Of a stretch of DNA of 64,000 nucleotides, positions 34,624-46,700 are shown one piece after another. This stretch comes from Chionis minor (Eukaryota > Chordata > Aves > Charadriiformes > Chionididae): NCBI GenBank assembly GCA_013398295.1, contig VZSF01003598.1, forward strand, positions 186,001 through 250,000. Reading direction: 5' to 3'. Made by a program: the position numbers and the translations under genes. Within the stretch, counting starts at the first letter, position 1. Every line of letters begins with the position of its first letter. A model generated the notes under the pieces. It did not search any database and was not told the origin of the DNA. It saw only the letters and a program-made list of their open reading frames with translations.

Positions 34624-37290
34624 CTTTTCTAATTGAGAAGCTTGTGACAGCTGACAGAAGAGAAGAGGCCAGCCACATAAACAGAGTGTGCTAGCTGATA
34701 ATGGCTGGAGAAACCTGCTAAATAATCCATTAACCTTCTTCAATAAATCCAGATGACTGCTAGAGTGGGGTGGGTGGAAGACAGTAATGTGGTTTCAAGA
34801 GACACGTATCTCCCTTCAGCTAAAACGTCACATTATTATTAATGGTTCACAGCATCGCTGTGTTGACAGTGAGAGCCCACAGAGTGTGAGTCAAACTGCC
34901 ACTGTGCCCCGCTAGTTACATGCATTCAGACTGAATAGCCTTTACTGTGTGTGGGGGGGCTAATCGTTAAATATAGCCTGTCACCTTTTTCTTTTCACTT
35001 CATGATGCTGAGAAGGATGTTTATAACACAGATAATTTATCCAAGAATATACGAAAGGTCCATATGCTGCTCCTTGAGTGTATGGAAAGAACAGCCAGTG
35101 ACTTTGCACTGCCGAAGTAAGGGACAGCTCAGCGCTGGCTGCTGCGCTGGAGTGCACGACCTGTCCCCTTCCCTGCTTCTCTGTACCTCACGTCAACCTG
35201 ATCTAGACAGTAACACTGACTCCATGGAGATGTGGGGATAATGCATGCGAGGCAAGTTTAGACAAGCCCTCACATTACTTCATTACAGGTTACTCACACA
35301 AAATAAAGTATAATTCTACCCTTCAGGTATATGGACTCAGATAATTATGGAGCACTGACTGCAGTAATATATCGTGCTATACATCAGTTCACTCATCCTG
35401 CAAAGTGGTTCTATGATCTTACCAAGGGACCACTACCCTACATACAGGAGAAACTACTTCTGAAGTTGTAAATGCCTAAAAAGAAACATTCATTACGTCC
35501 TCAAAACAAAACTGATTCTTCTTTTTGCCTAGGTCCCAGAAATATCTAAATATGATTCGGCTCAAGCTTTCAAAAGCCATTAATTTTTAAGGTGTATCCC
35601 AGTGCTGGAGGTTTTGGTTCCTAAATCTGAGACACTTCTCAGCGAGTGAGAACTGGCTGTTTTAATTAATCTTTGTACACTTCCCAGCTACAGCAAATAC
35701 TTCAGTTACAGCTAGATTTTTGTCAAGCTGTCTCCGGAGCCATGGATGCCATGATTTATTCGAAAAGAAAGAAAAAGACTCATGACTGTGACATCCCAAG
35801 ATTTGAGCATGTGGGTGGGTGAATACATTGGAAATTTTGAGAGCTGTTGTGCTGAAACAGGTGACCTAAGTAGAACAAAGAGGAATCAGGGCAGGTGTAT
35901 TTCCACTGATAGTAACATTTCAAGTGTCTTAAGACTCAATTCCTGATTCACTAAGCTTAAAGGGAGTTTTTCCACTAATTACAGCTGAGACAGGTTCAAG
36001 CCTTGGGTCAGTGCTGCTACCACTTCACAGCATCCAGCTGGAACATGCAAACCAGGTTGAAACGGTTTTTAACCATTGGCAAAGTAATTAGCCAGGGAAG
36101 CAGAGGTAACCTAACATCCCTGGCCTCCTCTAAAATCCCCAGTTTTCTTTTAGAAGATGCACATTTGACCTTTCTCCCCAGTTATGAACCCATGCCTTTT
36201 TGCCTCTCACACTAGAGCCATTATTTTTTCTATGATTTAGAAAGACAAACTGCTAGCCCCAGCTATGGACTATGCATGGGGCATTGACTGGACTAGCCAA
36301 AGGCCTTTTAACAGGAATCAACTTCTTCCTCTTACCTGTGACCAAGACCTTCTGCGGAATGACTGCTAACACCCTGCCAAAGAAGTTGTCCCCATTCCTC
36401 CTGCAGTTCTGCAGCAGTATTTCCATGCTCCAGCACTGCCGATTTGCCATATAACCACAACTGGTTTTGCCAAATTGCCACATAGGCACACGAACCTTCT
36501 TTTTCTTAGTATTAAAATTAGAAGATTCATAAAAGAAAGGGTCTGCTAACAGTAAAATCACTGCAGTGAGTAGAAAAGTGTCCGGTTGGTTTTGGTTCCT
36601 TTGGATCAGATCCAAACACGAGAAATCTCTGAGCACAGTTTCCACATGTCTCTTGGCTGGAATTTTTCAGCCATTCCTCCACCTCGTGGCTGCTTCATTC
36701 ACAGTTACTTCCCTCCCTCTTTCAAATTGCCTAAACATTTCAAAGGCTCAGGTGTAGAAACTCACCATTTCCCTAAGGACCCAATCATGCCATGTTTGGG
36801 TTTTTTTCTCCTCTTCAATTAAAACTAGCTGGCATCAGGCTTAAAATGTTCCTGTGTCTTGACTGAAACACATTGCTTAAAACATAGGCTCAGGCACAAC
36901 ATGGCCCCCAAACAGAAATACCTTTAAAAAGATCTTTACAGTAAGGGTTCTTGAAGAGCATGGCAAGGAGAATCAAGCTGTCGCTGAAGAAAGCATAAAA
37001 AAATCAGGTCAATAAATGCTGCACAGTTGCCAAGTTGCATGGACTTTAATGGAAAGAACTTTTCTAGAGGCACCGAGATGGATGAGGATGCCTGGGATCA
37101 CATACAGACACCTATCAACTGGCTTCTTTCCCATGATATTATTATTAAAACATAACAAACACACATATAATTCTGTCTCTGCCTCTCCAGAAAACTCGCA
37201 AAACTTCTCCAAATTGTACCACTACAAAAATTACTTTTAGCATATCAGCACACACAGCACAGGTCATATGTGGACCTCCAAGCCCTGATT

Positions 37291-37324
37291 CTAGAAATAT
37301 TATAATTAATTTATAAATTTCTAG
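37291..37324. repeat. AT-rich imperfect palindrome
   Basis: CTAGAAAT at the left end and ATTTCTAG at the right end are exact reverse complements. They enclose TATAATTAATTTATA-type sequence that is itself nearly self-complementary; 13 of 17 positions pair without gaps. Confidence 0.85.
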
Positions 37325-40280
37325 CCAAGCACATACAGAATGAATGGTACTAACAGCTTCTCAGACTCTATGCTGCATCTGCTAAGAGTTACGATGATGG
37401 GTTGGGATGGTATGTAAAGGCTGCACTTCTTTTACATCACAAGAGCTGAGAAGTGACCATTCTCTATTTTCATTTGAACTGACATTTACTCTCTTTTTTT
37501 GCCACCTCATGTACTTTTAGCTTGGGTCCCTAAGAAATCAGGCTGGTGCAATTGTGACATGCATATTTATCTTTCTATCTGTCCCCCTCTAAAAATTTTT
37601 GATGGTTTTTTATGTTTTCAGCCGGATTGGGCACTACACTTGTCTCAAAAGTTTTGCATTCTTATGAGTTTCCTGAAAGCATGTAGGCAAGGAGAGGAGA
37701 AAGACTGTAATAGTTTTCCTGCTATTGTGATCACAGTCTTTCCTGGGCACTAGAGACTCCACATAAGAGAGAGACATTATTGAGGATACTTTAACTAGCA
37801 CTAGGAACATATTAAATTCCAGATAACATAATCACAAGACATAAATCATAAGCAACCAGCTCTCAGCAGCAATACTGCTCATAAAACTGCTTTTCTAAAG
37901 AGCTCCAGGGGGCCTCATTGATCACAAATTCCATGAAGTTCTACCAGAGGAAAAAATACAGCCCTATTTACATACACCTATCTAGACTAAAACTAGAGCT
38001 TAGTTTTAAAACACCTGCTCTGGGGAGCTGCAGACCAACAGACTACCCATGGGATGCTGAATCATCTTTCCCTTGAGTTGCTAAATGACACTGAAGGGCA
38101 GCTACAGAGACGCTGGAAACGAGGGCAGAGCGCGCCTTTCTTCAGGAAAACTACTGAGAGTTTTGTCCTTCGCAGGGAAAGTTCTGTGACAGCCTCACCC
38201 AGCTTAGCCCACAAGGGGCTGAAGACTACCTGGCCTCCAGCTTACAACAGCTATGGTGCCCTATGCGGTGGGGCGCCCTGTGGACAGTAGGTGTTCAGGA
38301 ATGGGACACAACCAAGCAGTTTCCTCTCACTAACTCTGAGCCTGGAAGCAGAGGGTGGAACAAGCGGCTTAGGAAAGCCTAAGCCGGCTACATGTGGCAA
38401 AGGCCAAGGTTGGATGCAGTGCAGCTGTTTTAGCCTCATACTGCACATAGGTATGGAGGCGGCCCAGGTCTTCTTAACCTGGAAGTACCATGGCAGCAAG
38501 CCAGGACACTGTATCTGGACCAAGATAGTAAGTCCTGTATGATGCCCTACTACACTAAACAGTCCTGCCTGCAGGTCACAGGTTCCCACTGACCTGTACT
38601 TTTCTGCACCATCTTCCAGTCTGCAGTGGGGCTATGACTTGTAGAGCTTACCTTGTAGCAATGGTGACATCCCCAGATCAAAAAAAGTCTTCATGAAGCT
38701 TATCAAAGACTAATGTATTCCTCCTCAAAGACCTTGAAGCCTCTTCCAAAACCAACTGAAAGCCCCCTCTGAGCTTCAGAGGGCTTGAGATCAGCTAGTT
38801 TTGGGGGAATCAGGCAGCTTTCCAACACTGAACGCTCTCTGAAGGTCCTGATGTGTCATGTTGATGCTGCAGGTGCACTGGTATCCTGCTCTAACAAGAG
38901 ATTATTGTACTACAAATACATCCAGGAAAAAAGACACGGGTTCATTTTACTTTGCTGCTTTTACCACTGGGATGCTGGCCAATCTGTGTGACAAAAGAAA
39001 TGGAAACAGGAGCAGGGAAGACTCTCCGCGACAGCCTGAAGGCAGGTCTTCTATGCCAGTCTCCTGCATGGACTCTCAGCTGTTTAATAATGTGGTTGAG
39101 CCTACAGTGCTTTTTTTCCTTTAGCGGGAGTACTAATCACGGTCTCATCTATGTAGATGCCTATTTTTATGAAACTCATACAAAGATAGTATCTTTGAGA
39201 CCTTTTCTCCCCTATCAAATCTGAATAAATTCAACCAACATTTTGAAAAGTTATTGCAAGGGAAACTGAAGACAGACACAGAGATTGCAATGAGACTAAT
39301 TTCCATAGAAAACCAGGTTAAGTCCAAAAGGTTTTAAGGAAACTCAAGCCCTTACACATTCCTTTCTTTTAAAGGAAAATAGTTTCCCTTCCATTTTTAA
39401 AGGAGATTTAAAATAAGCGTCCAGCCCTGTCCTGAGGTGCAAAAAGCATCAACTACATAAATACACTTTGGGCCTTATTTTAAGGATGGCAAATCTCACG
39501 TAGCTCTGGTAACTACCATCTGCTTCATCTGAACTGTGAGCTATTGTTCAGGAGGGAGACTGTACTGGAGCATCTTTGTATCACAAACTGGACCACCAGC
39601 TCCCTGTCATATCTAGGCCAGCAAGCTTGTGCAGCATCCAGGGGATTTTTTTGCCAGGGATATCTTTCTGATCTTTTCTGTAAGTGCAGCAATACTGTAA
39701 TTCCTCAGAAGCCAAATCGTCACAGAAGTAAGTCCTTCAGTACTCCAGAAGGTTCACCAATACACGGATCATATGGATAAATTTCATGTCTTGCTATGCA
39801 GTGGAATTACAGCCAACATAACAGACACAATACTGCCAACTTCAAACTCCAAAAAATCAAGGCCAAAGCCTCTAAAAAAAGAGATATTCACTTACTAAAT
39901 TCTAAAATTAAAAATACTTAGAGGGTTCTCTTCTTATTTGACCTTCGGCCTCTGAGATGTTACTGTATACTTCAACCCTGTATGGAGGCTCACCCACTCT
40001 TTCATTTTGCTTTAAATGAAAGCAGAAAATCTCATAGAGTCTGACAGGAGCTGGAGTCTTCAGAATATCCCGAGGAATAGTGGTTTACAACACAACTGTT
40101 AGCAAGAGGGTGGATGTGCAAGAAAACTTAGATAAAGACACTCCCCAAACATCTGACTCTCAATCTTCTTCCTGAAAGTTCTAAAAGTTTAGTTCATCTT
40201 TTACATCTACTGTACTTTATACAGCAGTATCATACTAACAATTTATAATTTGTATCTCCAGTAACTGTAGCCCAGTTATG

Positions 40281-41638
40281 TCTGGCTAGGGATGTCAGGG
40301 GCAGTAAGAGAGCCTTCTATAGGTATATCAGGGACAAAAGGAAGACTAGGGAAGATGTGGGCCCACTCAGGAGGACATGGGAGACTTGGTCACCCGGGAC
40401 ATGGAGAAGGCTGAGGTACTCAATGACTTTTCTGCCTCAGTCTTCACTGGTAGAGGCTCTAACCACACTGCCCAAGTTGCAGAAGGTAAAGGCAGGGACT
40501 GGGAGAATGAGGTACTGCTCACTGTAGGAGAAGACCATGTCTGGGACCAGCTGAGGAGCCTGAAGGTGCACAAGTCCATGGGACCTGATGAGATACATCC
40601 CCAGGTCCTGAGGGAATTGGCGGATGTAGCTGCCAAGCCACTATCCATCATATTTGAGAAGCTGTGGCAGTCCAGTGAACTTCCCACTAACTGGAAAAGG
40701 GGGAACGTAATCCCCATTTTCAAAAAGGGTAAAAAAGATGACCTGGGGAACTACAGGTCAGTCAGTCTCACTTCTGTGCCTGGCAAGGTCATGGAGCAGA
40801 TCCTCCTAGAAACTCTGCTAAAGCACAGGGAAAAAAAGCTGACTGTTGGCAGCCAACATGGCTTCACTAAGGGCAAATCACGCCTGACAAATTTGGTGGC
40901 CTTCTATGACAAGGTTACAGCGTTGGTGGATAAGGGGAGAGCAACAGACGTCATCTACCTGGACTTGTGCAAGGCATTTGACACTGTCCAGCATGACATT
41001 CTGGTCTCTAAATTGAAGTGACATAGATCTGACAGATGGACCACTTGGTGGATAAGGAATTGGCTGGATGGTTGTGCTTAAAGGAGTTGTGGTCAAGGAG
41101 TTGGCTTAATGTCCAAGTGGCGAGCAGTGACACGTGGTGTTCCTCAGGGGTTGGTACTGGGACCGATATTATTTAGCACCTTTGTTGGTGATGTGGGTAT
41201 TGGGACTGATTGCACCCGCAGCAAGTCTGGCAACGACATCAAGCTGTGTGGTGCAGTGGACATGCTGGAGGGAAGGGATGCCATCCAGAGGGACCTGGAC
41301 AGGCTTGAGAGGTGGGCCCGTGACAACCTCATGAAGTTCAATAAGGCCAAGTGCTCCTGCACATGGGTCAGGGCAATCCCATGCACAAATGGAGGCTGGG
41401 CAGAGAACAGATTGAGAGCAGCCCTGAGGAGAAGGACTTGGGGGTATTGGTGGATGAGACGCTCAACATGAGCCGGCAATGTGCGTTCGCAGTCCAGAAG
41501 GCCAACCGTATCTGGGGCCGCATCAAGCAGCGTGGCCAGCAGGTCCAGGAAGGTGATTTTCCCCCTCTACTCTGGGGGGTTGGAACTATATGATCTTTAA
41601 GGTCCCTTCCAATCTAAACCATTCTGATTCTGATTCTA
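40281..41638 (+). mobile_element. CR1 LINE copy, 5'-truncated and internally deleted
   Basis: Chicken-repeat-1 family non-LTR retrotransposon, inserted opposite to ERBB4. The left end begins inside ORF2 (CTGGCTAGGGATGTCAGGGG), as expected for a 5'-truncated copy. The coding part runs through reverse transcriptase motifs to about 41572. There the sequence jumps directly to the CR1 3' end (TTGGAACTATATGATCTTTA, then GGTCCCTTCC), so several hundred bases of late ORF2 are missing. The 3' end finishes in degenerate ATTCTG repeats at about 41620-41638. Multiple in-frame stops and a frameshift show it is an old, inactive copy. Confidence 0.93.
40377..41593 (+). pseudogene. CR1 ORF2 reverse transcriptase remnant
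   Basis: Broken reverse-transcriptase reading frame within the CR1 copy. The first part (40377-41021) stays open for 214 codons. It shows the CR1 signatures [55 protein letters not shown] and [14 protein letters not shown]; the last is motif A with its catalytic Asp retained. A TGA at 41019-41021 and a TAA at 41079-41081 interrupt the frame, which resumes with SKWRAVTRGVPQGLVLGPIL (motif B). Motif C, normally F/YADD, reads SGND, so at least one of its two aspartates is lost. A frameshift near 41350 moves the continuation ([20 protein letters not shown]) to another frame. A LINE remnant, not a host gene. Confidence 0.93.
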
Positions 41639-43704
41639 CGGTTGTATGAATCCAAGGCAGAGGGAAGTCAGGGACTGTCCCCGGGGAAGGAGGACTTTTC
41701 CATACATTCCTAAATTAACTAAAATTCATTAAGGAAAAACTTGAACATATTGCTCTGCTAGGCTCATGGAGACAGCACAACAGATCTCAAGTTTTGGCTG
41801 ATTGTGTAAGTCAGTAATTACTGGTGTTCAATCTTTGCATGTCCCTGTGGTTCCAAGGCACTGTGACACAACAAGAGAATGTTCTTGGGAGAGGGGACAA
41901 AAATACTTTTCAGAAACAAAAGGCACAAACAGTTAATACAAACAGCCTGAGATGCCAAAATTTATGGGATTTCCCAAACACAAACCCAGACTTCACAGGA
42001 AGCTGCTATTCCCTGTTCTGATGACAGGGCAATCCTAGCCCATTTTCCCTAGCTTCTCTGACTCTCCTACCTTGGCCAGCTAGACTCCTCCTGGTTCTGC
42101 CATACTGCTCTATTTCCCATTGCAGGGAGCCCTCAGCCTGCTTATCCTGCAAGACGGATCAGTCCCGTTGGAAATGTGAGCTAAAGAACTGGTAAATGAA
42201 AGGTGGGGGGAGAGTTCACTATTTTGGGCAGAACTGATTTGGCTAGAGGGATGTGGTTCAGTAAAGCCAGCAAAGGAGATTATAACTTTTATTTAAAAGT
42301 TCCCAGGTGAAAAGAGAAATAGACAAATGGGAAGGGAGACAGAAGAAGATGAATTTTCAAGGGCAGTGCCCCCAGTTTTCAAAGGATCTCAGGTAAGGTC
42401 ATATTTAATGTTTGCCATTTCGAGGGAAATTATCACATTTTCTCTTGCAATTACCTGAGCATTAGAATCAAAGCTATACTACTTACACAGTTGCAATGTG
42501 TTTACTATTCTTGGTTGTGGTTTTTTTATGTCTAATACAATTTTAATACTTTTATCTTTCTTGACAGGACTTAGTTCAGACCAAAGTAATCACTGTATTA
42601 ACATTCTTTTCTTACCCACTCAAAGTAGTTCGGTTCATTACTGCAGGAACAGCAAGCCTCCCCAGCCCATCATTAATTCCTACTGTTTCAATTATGAGAA
42701 AGAAAAAAAATTCTCTGTGGAAGATTTTGTGCATAACGACACTGTAAATACAAATCTTAATGCAAAGCTATAAAGTACAAACCAGACAAGTCAGTTTCTG
42801 GTAAAGTAAGATTCTGGTAAAGATTACATTCTTTTTGGTAGAACTTAATTTTTCACTCGGCCAAACCACCCTGATGCTGCTCTAAACCCACTGAAATTAA
42901 TGGCACCACATCTGCCTGGAAAAGAATGAAGCCCTTAAAACTGTCCTCACAATGAGTTCAGACCATATCCCCATATCTTAATTTGACAAAGTTCAGGGAA
43001 ATGTCAGCTGCAAATAGTGTAGAAAAGACTATAATGAGCATGAATTGGGATTCTAATTCCAAACAGCTCTTCAACATAGGGAAAGTTTTGATGAAGATCT
43101 GAAGTTGGATTCATTACTAGTTCGGGCTAGTTTCTTCAGCTACTTTCACAACAGAAGCCAAATCGATAAACCCACGGCTTGCAGACAACATCTGTAATGA
43201 TATAGATAAGGTATACATCTAAGATGGATGAGATTTTCGAGGGTATGAACAGACTTCATTAGGACCACTTTGACCTCAGGGCTTTTGGATCTCAAACTGA
43301 AGCACAAGACAAATGCCACAAGACAGAAACTGCATGTCCACATTTCCAGAATGGAATTTTAAAGTTCAGTACATACATACATGGCACCTCAGAAATAACA
43401 AGTGTGCTTTCAAACAAGGAAGCTGAAGGTGACGTGGAGAAGGGACGATACATATATATCCAAATGTAAAAAGATAGACCTTTTTTTTTATTTTGAGATT
43501 AAGTGGCATAAACATGGTGATACGTCACCTTTCAAAGTGGTGAGAATTAGCTAAAAGAAGCTAATGTGAGGAAAAAACCTAAATGTATACGGTAATGTTT
43601 AAACTGAAGTCTAACAATTCCTCTAGGTTGAGATTTTGATAAATACTGTTCTCTTTTTGAATCTTGGAAAAGGTAACATGATTGACCCTAATTAACATGC
43701 AAGG

Positions 43705-43738
43705 CCACAATAAACCATTCTATGATTCTATGATTTTA
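43705..43738 (+). mobile_element. Probable CR1 tail remnant
   Basis: ACCATTCTATGATTCTATGA is the repeat-bearing extreme 3' end typical of CR1 elements. Little recognisable CR1 body precedes it, so this may be an extremely short insertion or an eroded copy. Confidence 0.5.
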
Positions 43739-46700
43739 GAAACGTGAGCTTTGCTAGGGCTGACCACCTTTGGTCTCTTTCCTGATCCCAATTCTCTGTA
43801 GGCATTCTGTGACAAAGAGGATGGTCAGACCCAAGACTCAAACAGAAGACATGCAACTGCATTTCCAGCATGGCTATAAGACCAACTGAAATAATTTAAC
43901 AAAATCCATCCCCTGTTGGACAGGAAACAAAATTCTGCAGCCCAGAGTGATTTCTGGACACTAATTTTCACAGAAATTAGATGACAGAGTTAGTATCGAG
44001 ACGTACTACAGAAAAACCAAGAGTTCATACAGTGAGACCACCACATTTGGTGAGAAGCAATTTCTAAAAAAACCTGTTCTGGCCTTGAGCTGTCTCTGCC
44101 GGCCTGTATTTCAAACCGCTGCTCACCTCTTTCCATGGGCACTGTGTTTCACAAAATTTCATGAGGCTGTTCACAAATAAGCAGTGACTGGGGAAGCTGA
44201 CATGGAACAAAACTTAAAAGAGACTACTTCAGAAAGCCCAATGCCTGAGGTATCAATAGAAAATGACTTTTTAAAAAGACATAGTTACAAGCAGCCCACA
44301 GTTTTTCAGCCACAGAGAAAATCAGCAAAGAGAGCCTTCCATGGCCTTATTTGTAACTATATTTACTGAGGTACGTCAGTTAGGAAAAGATATAGATTTT
44401 CTTTTCATCTTTCTCCTGTAAAAGTAGCTTTTCTCTTTCTTACTTTGTATTTAGCATCTCAGGGCTCGTGACTGATTTTCAGCAACATGAAGAACATTGA
44501 CTTCCCTTGTGGCTGTCTGCTGGACTGTACAAGGAATTCTTTCCCTTTTCTAACAGTAGCACAGAGCTATCGTGACAATACACCAGACTAGGGACTACCA
44601 CAGACATTTAAAATGTAACACTGCCCATTTCAGTCAAGGGCGCCCGTTCACAGGAAGTGGAACTACGTGTAAAATGAGCAAACTGGACACGTGCTGACAG
44701 GGTGTGGGTGTTACACTGTGCTGGGGACACCCTGCAGATGGCTCTGAACAAGCGAGGCACAAGGCACTTGCCTGATGATAGACATAACTGCAGCAAGTAC
44801 CTCCTGACAAGTATCTCCTTGCCCATTTTCCATTTCACGTGGGGTTTTTTTGTGGGAGTTATTTGGGTTTTTTTCTGGTTTTGAGCTGCCATTCACAAAT
44901 GAACTTGGAGACGGAGAATTTAAAGTCAGCAGTAAAGGTAATGGACCAAGATTTACTTACTCATCTCAAACAATCCCCTCTTCTTCCCTAGCCCCAGTTC
45001 TGATTGGGACCATGATAATTGCCACTATTTAGTGGGGAGGGGTCCTCAGGAGCCACCATTAACTTTCTTAGGATGATTGGCAGAAGTAATTACTTCAGTC
45101 ATTAGGCAAACAAGAAGAGCTGCCAGTTCTCACAGGGCTTGTGAGACCCACCCGAGCTTCTCTATCCCATTCTTTTGCTGAAGTTATTTGCTGTCTGACT
45201 GGCAGAAGAATGCCATCAATGTTTGCTAGCTGCTTATAAAAGATTTTTCGAATGGGGAAAAAAGTTTGATCCCTTCTCCTCTTCCTTGCCACTGCCACCC
45301 CCATGCCCCAACCAACTATTCAGCTGCTCGGCTCCTCTCTCCCACCCCTCTGTCTGCCTCTCTTGGACTGCATTTTAAATCCCCTTCAGTGTGTTTCCTT
45401 ACTGCCCTGTCACACATTTTAATTCCAGTTCTTAGTCTGTCAACAATGAACTCTGCCAGCTAAACAGAGCTGAAACTGCTTGCAGTTGGCGGCAAAGATC
45501 TGTTGAAGTGGGGGGGTAACATTTTTTCAATAGCAGGCTTTCATGTAAAATACTAAACCATAGTGCAGTCTTTCTAGTATAGACTGCGATTAACTGTAAT
45601 TCCCTGATAGACTTATAACCATGATTTCCTACCAGCTGGTCTGGGAAATTATTTCCGTACTTCACCCAACAGAGCTGTTATTTAGATGGCACACACAAAA
45701 AATGCACATTCAGATTTGCAGTGCCCACGTTTGGAAGGGAGAAACGTGTGGAAGCTCCAGCCAGGAGCAGGTTTCTACAGTAGATGGCAGCACCCAGGAG
45801 CTCCGAAGCTCTCCTGCTGGTCAGGCTTTCCAGCAACCCCCTCCTTTTTCAATCTTACTTAATTTCCACGTTACCCACAACAGAGATGTCCTCTTCCTTC
45901 CTTGCCCTGCCTCTGGCTGTAGCAACCTCAGCTTTCCTTCCAAAAGCCTTTCTTTACATCCCCCCTTTCAGAGCGGTGATGCTCAGCTTGTTCTGCTAAA
46001 ATGACTTCCAAGCAGAGTCAGAATAGAGAACCTGGCCCTCTGCGAACTCTCTTACTTGACGGATTTATTTCATCCCATAAAAAGAAAACAGTATGACATA
46101 TTCTTCAGGGCATGAAACTTAAATGGCTTTGTACTTCACTTGCAGCATTTGTGGAGTAAAAACAGAGAAGCAGTAACAGGTAATGCTAACACAGATTACA
46201 GGCCAAAAGAAATGATATGTGGAGGAGGAAAGAGCTCCAAGCAACCGTTCTTAGCTTTTCAAACTGACAGCACAGCATATGTTGTCTTTATTATACTCAC
46301 ACTCTGGCAGAGGCATCCCGCAACTCGTCTGTACCAGGAAAGGGGGCACATTTCCCTCCATACCAGCTCCGGGTCTTTTCACATGCTTCCCTCCCAGCTG
46401 TGGCTGTGCGTGCTAAGGTCTCCACTCCAGCCTGCCTCCCGTGACTTGTTACACCCGCGGGACTCACACAAACGCTCCCCGATTTCTCTCAAGTCAGAGG
46501 AACGGTAACCACTGCCTTTCTAAACTGTCCCAGCCAGCTTAGCTGATTTAGACTGAAAGAGGTCTGATTTAGGCTGAAACCAGCACAAGCCGCACAGTGA
46601 CAACCCCAGGGGGAGTGACCTCTTCAGACAGCACGAGCACAGCCGAAGGGGACTGTGCCCAGCGACACCCAGCCTCGGCTGTTGTGGCTGGAGGGTCAAG

